A stretch of DNA of 64,000 bases, taken from positions 1-64,000 of the forward strand of contig JAMYWO010000075.1 of NCBI GenBank assembly GCA_024220525.1, read 5' to 3'. Each line of letters begins with the position of its first letter. The stretch's first letter is position 1. The notes under the pieces are model-generated. The model ran no database searches. It was not told where the DNA came from and saw only the letters and a list, made by a program, of their open reading frames with translations. Below are positions 1 to 9,893 of this stretch, one piece after another. Source of the stretch: Cochliopodium minus. Its lineage: Eukaryota > Discosea > Himatismenida > Cochliopodiidae. Both the position numbers and the translations under genes were made by a program.

Positions 1-70
1 GATTTTAGCTCACATGGTAGAGCATCCGCTTTGCATGCGGAGGGTAATGGGATCGATACCCATAAGTTCC
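1..70 (+). tRNA. tRNA-Ala (anticodon TGC), first two bases outside the window
   Basis: The cloverleaf can be folded by hand. The D stem is gctc/gagc, the anticodon stem tccgc/gcgga encloses a seven-base loop with anticodon TGC, and the T stem is atggg/cccat. The 3' acceptor strand aagttcc (64-70) pairs with gattt at position 1 if two G residues lie just upstream of the window. This places a G:U pair at position 3:70, the identity element of alanine tRNA. A T run directly after the acceptor strand fits an RNA polymerase III terminator. The T loop reads atcgata, so position 54 is A instead of the usual T. CCA is not encoded, as expected in eukaryotes. Confidence 0.88.
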
Positions 71-113
71 TTTTTTTATTTAAATAACAAGTATTTATTT
101 TTTTTTTTTCAAT

Positions 114-1271
114 TTAGAATTCAGGAGAAGTAATCTTAATGAAGTTTCCAACAGGATAAGCCATAAACCCAGCAAAGTAAGTTTCATCTTTAGGTAAATT
201 AATAGTGTCCAATAAATTGTTGAGTGAAAGATTTCTAGTTTATATTTTATCAAGTCTAACTTTAAACGGACAACATAGTTGTGATTAATATCATTTAAAA
301 TTTTTCCTGATTTAACTCCATTTAGGTACCTATCTAAATAAGTACCCAACGTTACACCATACCCTTTATTTGCAGGTCCACAACAACACAACCATATAGA
401 ATAGAAACTTGGATTTTCAGGAAAAACACCTGCAAATGAACATGTGCTAATAAAAAAGTTGAATATAAAGTAACTGAAAATATCTAAAAAAAGCAATTTT
501 TACCCCATTGTTTTTGAAAACTCAACGTCCCACAAATAAACTTTATTTTCTAGTGGGGTTTCTGATCTTACGATGCTACATTTTGGTGTTTCATGACTAC
601 AAGTTACAGTAAGATTGTCATTTGAAAAGGTCATTCCACTCTCTTTGTTCAAAGAAAACTTACTTTTAAAGTTTTCTTGGAGAAATTCTTTTACTTTATA
701 AAATTTATACAAAAATTCTTTAAGTTGTATTATTTCATCCCAATTCTCATTAACATTCAAATTCATTTCTATTTTCTTCCTTTCCATGTTTTCGCTTTTT
801 CTTTCCAACAATATAATTCTTTCTTCATTGGGTATATCAAAGATCTCCTTTATTTTGTCATTAGTCAATGAATTATTTACTAATTTGGCTTCAAATTTCC
901 CAAGAAAAAAATGAACATCTTCCAAAGACTCCTAATTTAAATTTGAAAAAATTTATTTTATCAATGGAAATTATATTATTACTTTCCAACTTTGAAAATA
1001 TTCCTTTAAATACTCTTCTTTTAGCATTTTGTATTTATCAAGATACTTTCAAATCAAAATACACCCCATTTGGCAAATCCTCTTTGAATAAATTCTTTAC
1101 TTTTGAGAATAAATTTGGAAGGGGATCGAGCTTTAATGTCTCTTTATCTGATAAGAATTTAGTGGAATTATCTATCACTGATATCTTTATTATTTTCTTG
1201 CATTCAAATGATTGTACAGATAATTTATTCCATATCTCAAGGTTTATATTATTGAGAGCATATCTATTCAA
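114..1271 (-). CDS. SPRY-domain protein with an apparent single-base frameshift near the C-terminus
   Basis: Three exons can be joined. Exon 1 starts at the ATG at 1271 and ends before a GT at about 1049. Exon 2 follows the AG near 930 and encodes a Lys/Glu-rich, probably helical segment. The last exon follows an AG near 434. The C-terminal part reads as a SPRY/B30.2-like fold, with WDVEF leading into a Gly/Cys-rich strand and then VRLKLDL. Around 235-245 the frame must shift by one base to continue into NLSLNNLLDTINLP and end at SPEF before the stop at 114-116. The shift is either a real lesion making this a pseudogene or a sequence error. The N-terminal half matches no family I recognise. 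SPRY domains bind proteins, often as the substrate-binding part of ubiquitin ligases; no RING or F-box is visible. Confidence 0.6.
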
Positions 1272-2065
1272 TTGAAATTAAAAATCAAAAATATAAACTT
1301 CATTATTACACTTGTTTGATCAATTCCTCATTTTCTTCCCTTTTCATTTTTTAATTATCTATTTTGTTTTTCATTTTTTACTCATTAGCAAATTTTGTTA
1401 ACAAGCAAGTATCTGAGTTAAAAAATTGATGTTCTTGAAGACTCAACTACTCAGATTAAAAACATAAAAATTAATTTTGATGTTCCTCATTTTTAAGTAG
1501 ATTTTTATCTAAATAAAGTTCTATTCTTTTTCATCAGTCTTTGGTTAAAACAATTTTTCAGAGTGGAATCAATTCCATTTCTCTTTCTTGTATTATAATA
1601 AATCAAAAATAAAAAAATTAAAAAAATTGGTCCCAATGATTCATTTTTGTAAGATTTTTGATTTTAATTCATTTGGGATTTTTAATTGAAAGAATTTTGG
1701 TGGAATAAAGAATATAAATATTATTTCAGAGAATAATTTTTTTTTTTTTAAATCAATTCAATTTCACTCCTATCAACTTAAACCTAAAAATAATTAAGTT
1801 CTCAAGAAAATTTTTTTTTATGAATTGTCTACATTATTAAAAATGATAGGATGCATCTACAATGGTTTTTGAATTATGTCAAATTAATAAATTTGTGAAA
1901 TTAAATTTTAAATTTAAATTTGTTTTTTAAAGAGATTTCAAATTATAACATATTTTTTCAAATAAAAATAATCAAAAATGGAAATTTTATTGTAAAGGAA
2001 ATAAAAATAAATAAATAAAGAATTAAAAAAAAAAAAAGTAAAAAAACAAAATACACAAACAAGGA
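1272..2065. other. Intergenic spacer, divergent promoters of the SPRY gene and kinase copy 1
   Basis: No convincing coding exon is visible on either strand. The last 225 bases (1841-2065) are the same as 3707-3931 upstream of kinase copy 2, as far as I can read. The part before that (about 1540-1800) is recognisably but loosely related to 3400-3660, so the promoter belongs to the tandem repeat unit. Confidence 0.6.
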
Positions 2066-3026
2066 ATGATTGGAGATTACAAAAAAGGATTTATGATTGG
2101 AAAGGGAGTTGATGCAAATTGCTATCTTGCAACCAAAGATGACCAAACTTTCTGCATTAAAATGATCCCAATTCAAATGCGTGAAGAAAAAAAAAGAAAT
2201 AACACCCAAAAAGAAATTGAAGCTCTTGAAAGATTAAAAAATCACGAAAATATAATCACAATGGTAGAAACATTTGTAAAAAAGGAAGAATCTGGAGAGG
2301 TCAGATACATTATAACTGAAGCAATGCCTATCAATCTAGAGAAATTTTCCAGGATGAAGAAAGGTTCAATCAGCGAAGAAGAATGCAAAAAGATCCTCTT
2401 TCAAGTGATGAGTGCTCTCAATTTCTGCCATTACAACTTGATCACACATCAAGATATCAAACTTGAAAACATCACTATTGATCCTGAAACTCTGAAAATC
2501 AAGTTAATTGATTTTGGATATTGCACCATCTCTCTTAATGAAGAGGAAATTTGCGAAATTAATGAAAAACAAGGTAAATACAAAAAAAAACATTTCTCTT
2601 TAAAAAAAAACAATTTATTTACCCTTTTTTCTTGTCTTAGGAACTCCTTTTTATTTGAGTCCTGATAAATTCATGTGCAGTAAATTCGATGGAAGAAAAA
2701 GTGATGTATGGAGCTGTGGTGTAATGATGTATAAACTGATCACTGGTTTCTTTCCATTTGGAGAAGATTGTAAAACTCTGAAAGAACTCTATGTAGCAAT
2801 TTTGTACAGAAATCACAACAAACTAACCGGTTTTTCTGCTGAATTTATTGATCTTATTGATTCTCTCTTGCAAAAAGATCCAAAACTAAGAATTTCACTT
2901 CCAGATGCTTTAATACTTCCTCTTTTCGCACAAAAAAAGAAAGTTCCAAGTAAAAGAAGTTTGGTCCACAAGTTCTTTGAGGGATCAAGAAACAGATCTT
3001 TCAATGGATTCTCTTCTATTTACTAA
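2066..3026 (+). CDS. Small Ser/Thr protein kinase, copy 1 of a tandem array
   Basis: Exons 2066-2573 and 2641-3026 join through a 67-nt GT-AG intron into a protein of about 297 residues, almost entirely kinase domain. Visible motifs are the glycine loop GKGVDA (third Gly missing), the ATP lysine in FCIKM, an alpha-C Glu in KEIEALERL, the catalytic loop HQDIKLEN, LIDFGY, and GTPFYLSPDKF with SDVWSCGVMMYKLITGFFPFGE in the C-lobe. The layout resembles CAMK/AMPK-like kinases. Lys, catalytic Asp, Asn and DFG are all kept, so activity is plausible. The Arg of HRD is Gln, so it is a non-RD type kinase. The intron falls in the activation segment, in the same place in all four copies. This is the only copy with an open frame from end to end. 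Substrate and pathway are unknown. Confidence 0.85.
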
Positions 3027-3931
3027 TCAATCTGTTTTTACTTTTCCTGTTTAAAAAAAAAAATTGTAAAGTAGTTTATTTCAAAATTTGTGAATTAAAA
3101 TGTATTTATTGAATAAAAAATCTTGTTTTAATAAAAAATTAAGTAAAGAAAAACCCAAAAAAATTTAATTTCATTTTTTATATGAAGACTTCTATTAATA
3201 ATATTTTCAACTGGTCAATTATAAAGTATTAGAGATCAAAAAATTTTTGTTTTAATTACGAATCAAAATAATTCAAACAATAAACGTTTTTTTGTTTGGT
3301 TGAAGGAAAAAAAAATAAAAATTTGAGCGGAATTACCATAAAATGGCCTTTCTAAATTTTTTTAGAAATTGATAATTATTGTAATTTATTCTTTTCAAAC
3401 TGTTTCATTTGAACTGTCTTTGGTTTTTCCTATTTATTTAAATTGTATTTCAAAGTGAAATCAAATTCCATTTCACTTTCTGATTTAAAAATAATAAATA
3501 ATCAAAATAGTTTTTCAAATGTATTTATGAAATAACTATTTGTTGAAATTATAATGATTTGTAAAATAATTTACATTCTTTGTTTTTTCTAAAGATTTTT
3601 AAATTATTTAATTTTCAATTTCACTCCCAACTTCATAAACCAAAAATTAATAAAGTTCTCAAGAAAATAATTTTAATACAACTATGCAAAAGAATGGTTG
3701 AATTAAAAATGATAGGATGCATCTACAATGGTTTTTGAATTATGTCAAATTAATAAATTTGTGAAATTAAATTTTAAATTTAAATTTGTTTTTTAAAGAG
3801 ATTTCAAATTATAACATATTTTTTCAAATAAAAATAATCAAAAATGGAAATTTTATTGTAAAGGAAATAAAAATAAATAAATAAAGAATTAAAAAAAAAA
3901 AAAGTAAAAAAACAAAATACACAAACAAGGA
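3027..3931. other. Spacer between kinase copies 1 and 2
   Basis: AT-rich sequence with no supported exon. It contains the 3' end of unit 1 and the duplicated promoter of unit 2. The blocks with gtgaaatcaaattccatttc near 3455-3475 and caatttcactccc near 3615-3630 have counterparts upstream of copy 1 near 1560 and 1750. Confidence 0.5.
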
Positions 3932-4889
3932 ATGATTGGAGATTACAAAAAAGGATTTATGATTGGAAAGGGAGTTGATGCAAATTGCTATCTTGCAACC
4001 AAAGATGACCAAACTTTCTGCATCAAAATGATCCCAATTCAAATGCATGAAGAAAAAAAAAGAAATAACACCCAAAAAGAAATTGAAGCTCTTGAAAGAT
4101 TAAAAATCATGAGAATATCATCACAATGGTAGAAACATTTGTAACAAAAGAAGAATCAGAAGAGGTTAGATACATTATAACTGAAGCAATGCCTATCAAT
4201 CTCAACCAATTTCTCAGAATGAAGAGAGGATCAATCAGCGAAGAAGAATGCAAAAAGATTATCTTTCAAGTGATGAGTGCTCTCAATTTTTGCCATGACA
4301 ACTTGATCACACATCAAGATATCAAACTTGAAAACATCACCATAGATCCAAAAACATTGAAAATCAAGTTGATTGATTTTGGATATTGCACCATCTCTCA
4401 ATGTAAAAAAGATATTCTCAAAATTAATGAAACACAAGGTAAAAAAATATCATAAAAAACATTTCTCAATAAAAATATTTACCCTCAATTCTTTTATTAG
4501 GAACTCCTCTTTATTTGAGTCCTGAAAAGTTTATGTTCAGCAAATATGATGGAAGAAAAAGTGATGCTTGGAGCTGTGGAGTTTTAATGTATAAACTTGT
4601 CACTGGCTTCTTTCCATTTGGAGAAAATTGCGACAGTATGAAAGAACTCTATGAAGCAATTTTGTACAAAAATCACAACGAACTTCCTGGTTCTTTTTCT
4701 TTCAACTTTATTGATCTTGTTGATTCCCTTTTGCATAAAGAAACAAAAGAAAGAACTTCATTGAAAAATGCTTTACAACATCCTTTTTTCGCTCAAATAA
4801 AGACAAACCAAAGCAAAAGATGCCTAGCTGAAAGTTTTTTTCTTGAATCAAAAAACAGATCTTTCAATGGAATCACTTCTGTTTACTAA
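3932..4889 (+). pseudogene. Protein kinase copy 2, one-base frameshift in exon 1
   Basis: Same two-exon layout as copy 1 (3932-4438, intron 4439-4500, 4501-4889). The reading frame breaks near 4100-4110, where copy 1 has one more A in a short A run; translation continues in another frame from 4126. Downstream it keeps HQDIKLEN, LIDFGY, GTPLYLSPEKF and the C-lobe through to SVY. The 5' part, including the promoter, is almost identical to copy 1, while the exon 2 part is closer to copy 3 (SPEKF, SDAWSCGVLMYKLVTGFFPFGE). This mosaic suggests gene conversion or unequal exchange. An indel in an A run could be a sequencing error, so the gene might be functional. Confidence 0.75.
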
Positions 4890-5271
4890 ACAATCTGTTT
4901 TGACTTTTCCTGTATACAAAAAATTGTATTGTAGTTTATTGTTGTAAATAAAAAGTATTTATTAAAAAAAATCTTGTATTTCTTAAAATCAAATTGGAAT
5001 TGTGAAATATTATTTTTATTCAGAGAAAAAAAAAAAAGGATTTAAAGATATTTCAATTTCACTGCCTTAAAAAAAAAAGCCTTTATGTTGTGAAGATAGA
5101 GATCTCTTATGAAAACAAAGTTTTAGAATTCTAAAATATTGGTATTAATTTAAATAGATTTTTTCTACTTTTTAATAATAATTAAAAATAGATTTAAAAT
5201 TCATAAATAAAAGATCCAAAAAATAAATATATAAAATTTGGAAAAAAAGAAAAAAACAAAAGAAAATTACA
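4890..5271. other. Spacer between kinase copies 2 and 3
   Basis: No supported exon. A block with ttattcagagaaaaaaa near 5015-5035, followed by an aatttcactgcc stretch, resembles sequence upstream of the other copies (1720s, 6460s) and may be a conserved promoter element. Confidence 0.45.
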
Positions 5272-6234
5272 ATGATTGGAGAATACAAAAAAGAAAAATT
5301 GATCGGAAAGGGAGTTGATGTTAAATGTTATCTTGCAACCAAAGATAACCAAAAATATTGCATTAAAGTGATTCCCATCCAAGAAAATCAAGAAAAAAAG
5401 AGAAAAAACACCCAAAAAGAAATAAAAGCTCTTCAAAGATTACAGAATCACGAAAATATCATCGCAATGGTTGAAACATTCTCAACACAGGAAGATTTTG
5501 AAGATATTCTTTTTATTATCACTGAAGCAATTCCTATGAATCTCGGTCAATTTCTCAAAATGAAGAAAGGGTCAATCAGTGAATCTGCTTTGTAAAATGA
5601 TCTTCTTTCAAGTAATGAGCGCTCTCAATTTTTGCCATGACAACTTGATCACACATCAAGATATCAAACTTGAAAACATCACCATTGATCCTGAAACTCT
5701 GAAAATCAAGTTGATTGATTTTGGATATTGCGCCCTTTCCAAAAATAAAAAAGAAATTCTCAAAATACATGAAACACAAGGTAAATAACATAAAAAACAT
5801 TTCTCTTTAACAAAACGAGAATATTTACCCTTTTTCCTTTATTAGGAACTCCCCTTTATTTGAGTCCTGAAAAGTTTTTGTTCAATAAATATGATGGAAG
5901 AAAAAGTGATGCTTGGAGCTGTGGAGTTTTAATGTATAAACTTGTCACTGGCTTCTTTCCATTTGGAGAATATTGTAACATTATGAAAGAACTCTATGAA
6001 GCAATACTTTACAGAGAGTTTAATAGATTATCATACGATTTCTCTCCTAATTTTATTGATCTTGCTTATTCTCTTTTGCAAAAAGAACCAACAGAAAGAA
6101 TTTCATTGAAAGATGCTTCACAACATCCTTTTTTCACTCAAAAAAAGACAAATACAAGTAAAAGATGCCTAGCTGAAAGTTTTTTTCTTGAATCAAGAAA
6201 CAGATCTTTCAATGGAATCACTTCTGTTTACTAA
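5272..6234 (+). pseudogene. Protein kinase copy 3, one-base frameshift in exon 1
   Basis: Exon 1 is 5272-5780, the intron 5781-5845 and exon 2 5846-6234. The frame is open to about 5595, where one extra T relative to copy 4 makes an early stop after KKGSISESAL. The remaining kinase domain (FQVMSALNFCHDN, HQDIKLEN, LIDFGY, GTPLYLSPEKF) continues in the next frame. The glycine loop reads GKGVDV and the ATP lysine lies in YCIKV. Upstream sequence differs from copies 1 and 2. As with copy 2, the indel may be real or a sequencing error. Confidence 0.75.
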
Positions 6235-6791
6235 ACAATCTATATTGACTTTTCCTGTTTACAAAAAATTTGTTTTAAAGTGGTTTATTGTTGTAAATAA
6301 AAAGTATTTATTAAAAAAAAACTTTTAATATTCAATACAGGAGATGATTTGCATAAATTTTTGGATAAATAAAGTTTTTCAATTAAATTGAAAGATTTTT
6401 CTCCTCATTTGAAATAATAAAGATTTGCTTCGATTGGGACTGTGAAAAATAAATCTTTAAATTCAGAGAAAAAATAATTTAGAATCTATATTTTTAAAAA
6501 AAGCTAAATCCTAAAATTGAAAGATCTTCCAAACTCATTTTCAAAAGTTTTGAAGAAATAGATCAAAAAAATAATCTCAAGAATCAATAATAGTATTTGA
6601 GTAATTTTTTCGCAGAATCATTCAAAAAAAAAAAGATCTTGTTATCTTTCTTTATCTTTTATTATTTATTATAAATTAATTTTAAATCCAAAGGAGAAAA
6701 TTTGGCAAACAAATATAATAAAAGATTAAATTATAAAATTATAAAAAAAAAAATTAAAAAACATAATAAAAGTAAACAATTAATTAAAGGA
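6235..6791. other. Spacer between kinase copies 3 and 4
   Basis: No supported exon. The attcagagaaaaaataattt block near 6460-6480 matches the block upstream of copies 1 and 3. An open frame runs from 6702 into kinase copy 4, but it begins with TTG and encodes a Lys/Asn run typical of AT-rich spacer, so I start the gene at the ATG at 6792, which aligns with the other copies. Confidence 0.45.
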
Positions 6792-7411
6792 ATGATTGGA
6801 AATTACCAAACAGAAAGTTTAATTGGAAAGGGAGTTGATGCAAAATGTTATCTTGCAACCAAAGATGATCAAACTTTCTGCATAAAGATGATCCCAATCC
6901 AGAAAGATGAAGAAAAAAAAAGAAACAATACCCAAAAAGAAATAAAAGCTCTTGAAAGATTACAATACCACGAAAATGTAATCACTTTAGTGGAATCTTT
7001 TTCAACTAAAAATGAATCAGAAGAAGAAGATAGATACATAATTACTGAAGCAATGCCAATGAATCTTAGTCAATATCTCAGGATGAAGAAAGGTTCAATC
7101 AGTGAATCTACTTGTAAAAAGATAATGTTTCAAGTGATGGGTGCTCTCAATTTTTGCCATGACAATTTGATCACACATCAAGATATCAAACTTGAAAACA
7201 TCACCATTGATCCTGAAACTCTGAAAATCAAGTTGATTGATTTTGGATACTGTTCTATTTCTCTTAATGAAGAGGAAATTTGTGAGTTGCATGAAACACA
7301 AGGTAAATACAAAAAAAAAAAACATTTCTCTTTAACAAAACGAGAATATTTACCCTCAATTCTTTTATTAGGAACTCCCCTTTATTTGAGTCCTGAAAAG
7401 TTTATGTTCAN
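6792..7411 (+). CDS. Protein kinase copy 4, cut off in exon 2 at an unresolved base
   Basis: Exon 1 (6792-7302) is intact, with GKGVDAKCYLA, FCIKM, HQDIKLEN and LIDFGYC. The intron is 7303-7371. Exon 2 gives GTPLYLSPEKFMF and then meets an N at 7411, after which the sequence is unrelated to the other copies and soon stops. The missing part is the whole C-lobe. The N marks either an assembly join that lost the rest of the gene or a true rearrangement breakpoint that happens to carry an ambiguous base. The N-lobe and catalytic loop would be functional if the C-lobe exists elsewhere. Confidence 0.8.
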
Positions 7412-7883
7412 AAAAATCGGAATATTTTGAAATATTGTCCAAAAAAAATGGAAAATGGATTTGGAATATAAAATTTGTTATCTGGGATACTTTTTTTTTT
7501 TTTTTCTAAAGTTTTTTTTGGAACCGTGTTTTCTAGCCATGTTTGTTGAAAAGTTTAATTAAATAAATGATCACTTGATCAAATTTACCTCAAATAATTT
7601 CAAATTTTGAATTCTCCAATTTCACTCAATATTCTATCCAAAACAAATAATGCAAAAGAATTTATTCAAAAAATCAAAAAAAAAAAAATGAAAAATATAT
7701 TGAAAACACAAAAAATAATTCCTCATGTTTATCCTATATTAACAAATAAAATCTTCAAAAAACAATGTTTCAAAAGCATTAACTTTCTATCATCAAAAAA
7801 ATTTTCTACTGAGAGGAATTTGTTATTGGAATTGTTGAAAGAAAAATCTTTCAATAGAACAACTGAAAAAAATAAAGGAAATC
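7412..7883. other. Spacer after the unresolved base; contains an uncertain short ORF
   Basis: The sequence right after the N has no counterpart in the other kinase units. An ORF with ATG at 7688 runs to 7891 (68 codons). It encodes a basic, Ile/Lys-rich peptide with KKFSTERN, which resembles a mitochondrial presequence, and it overlaps the start of the next gene in another frame. I see no splice junction linking it to that gene, so it may be chance or an upstream ORF. Confidence 0.3.
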
Positions 7884-9774
7884 ATGAATGAACAAAATGT
7901 TGTGATTAAACCAAGTATTGAAAAGCATGGTAAATTATGCATGTCCAAAATTTACAACTTTGTTAGCTGATATAAATTAATTACTAACAAAATTTAAACT
8001 GAACTCTCCGTATGAATACTTCTTAACTTATCAAATAACTATAATAGTGGGGGATCTTTTTTCAGATGAGGGAATTAAGCAAGATTTGAATCTTCCAATT
8101 TCAAAAAGAGAAGAGAAATGCAAATACATTGAAGAAAGGCTTAAAGAGAATGCAGTTTTGCAGTTAAAGGGAACCAGAGCAATAGGAAAAACATCAATGG
8201 GAAGGGCTTATGCTGAATTTATCAGTAAAAAAGGGAAAAAATGTTATTATTTGGATGCTAGCTTAATAAAAACAATGAATCAACTAAAAAATGCAATTAA
8301 ATACGAAATTGGAAAAGATCTTCAAGAGAAAAAACCCAAACAAAAAAATATACTAGAATTAATTAAAGATCAAGATAGTTGTTTTGTGATTGATGAAACA
8401 CAAGAAATATACAATGATAAAATATTTGGAGAATTTTGGAGATACATCAAAGGTTTCGTTGCACAATACAGTTTCAATAGAATATCCAAGCTAAAATTCT
8501 TGTTCCTCTCAAACTATGTCTCCATCCAGAAAGATCCTGTAACCCTTGAGAAAACTATTAATGTCACCCCACTGAGTTTGAGAGATAAAACAGAAACAAT
8601 CTCATTCTTATTTTGCACTCCCAATGAAATGGATGAAATAAATGAAAGATTTAACACGGGAATAATCGCATTTTTGCCAGAATTGGAGATAAGAGATGAA
8701 ATCAAAAAGTATATTTATGAACAATCAGGAGCTCATATCGGAATCATTCATCATTATTACAGAAATATCTTTGGATATTTCAGGGAAAGAAATGATAAAA
8801 CATTGAAGATAAAGGATGGAGATATCCTTGAATACCTAAGATCATCTGATTTCATACTAGATCTCTCTTCTTACAGAGGATTTAAAAATTACAGGGAGCT
8901 ACTCAATCATGAAAAGGACAGAAGGATTCTTATAGAACTATTTCATTCAGAGGATCATCGCATCTCAATACTTTCACCATCCTTCGACGAATTGATCTGC
9001 AAAGAACTCACGGCCAGGGGAATAATACTTTCAGATGATGAAAAATATTATAAATGGGCCTTCCCAGCTCAAAGAACCTTGATGATGAAATATATTTTCC
9101 ATTCATCAAAATCAAAAAATGCCAAGCTTTGGAAATCTGAAGAACTTGAAGACTTTATCAAAGAATCTTTAAAATGCTTATCTTATAAAGTACTAGCAGG
9201 TAATCTTTCAAATACTATATCAGAAAGATTGCACTTGGTGGAACCACCCATCCAACATCAGATTGGTTCTAGCTTCGATTCATTGTTGCTCAATCATTTA
9301 ATTCACTATGAGATATCAAGCAATACATCTTTCTCCACAGACAAATATCTAAACATACGAGGATATCTTGATTTCTTCATCAATCATGAATTGGGATGGG
9401 CAATCAAACTACTTGTTGAAAAAAATAGACCTTATGAGCATCTATTTCGATTTCAAAAAAATCTGAATCAACCAAAAGAAGGTGAAAAATATTCTACAGA
9501 TAAATCAATCAAACATACCATTATTTTACATTTCCTCCTAGAAAGAAATGCACCAGATTTGAGCAGGGAAGGTGATTTGGAGAAACTTCCAAAAGGGATA
9601 TGGAATATCATTATCAGCAATGATCTCAAAAAAGCAACTGTGATCCCATGGAACAATAATGGAAAATCTTCTGATGGAAAATACAATTGGCAAGTCACGA
9701 ATGAAGAAACCAAACAAGAATTCAACGTGGAAGGATATTATGAAACCAAATACGAATTAGATTTGCTTGGATAG
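7884..9774 (+). CDS. Crinkler-type P-loop NTPase with C-terminal nuclease-like region
   Basis: I join a short first exon (7884-7929, MNEQNVVIKPSIEKH) to the main exon (8048-9774) through a GT-AG intron of 118 nt, because the main frame has no upstream ATG of its own. The joined protein has about 590 residues. A Walker A motif GTRAIGKTS lies near residue 55 and Walker B CFVIDE near 130, followed by a winged-helix-like segment. The C-terminal third contains GYLDFFI, then GWAIKLLVEKNRPYEHLFRF. This order matches the NTPase plus PD-(D/E)xK nuclease-like architecture of Crinkler-type proteins of oomycetes, chytrids, Rhizophagus and free-living protists. I would not predict nuclease activity from sequence alone. 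Crinklers are known as secreted effectors or as proteins in conflict between organisms or mobile elements; no secretion signal is visible here. Intron 1 carries a copy of the 90-bp repeat. Confidence 0.7.
7936..8001 (+). mobile_element. MITE-like repeat, copy A, right end missing
   Basis: The sequence starts with atgcatgtccaaaatttac and runs through acaactttgttagc to actaacaaaatttaaactg, which matches the left two thirds of the copies at 29637 and 50731. The right terminal inverted repeat (ending ggacatcccta in the full copies) is absent. It lies inside intron 1 of the NTPase gene, in the same orientation as the gene. Confidence 0.75.
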
Positions 9775-9893
9775 GAATTGATTATTTGAAAGAATCTTTG
9801 AAAAGAAAAATAAAGACGATCATGAATCAACATAAATCCCAATATATCTGTTTGGAAATAAAATCTATACAGTTTATATAAATTAAAAAAAAT

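Noticed and set aside
6702-6791. N-terminal extension of kinase copy 4
   Set aside because: It starts with TTG and has spacer-like Lys/Asn composition; the ATG at 6792 aligns with the other three copies.
8047-8049. GTG as the start codon of the NTPase gene
   Set aside because: GTG starts are not expected in nuclear genes; a 46-nt upstream exon with ATG splices in with correct phase.
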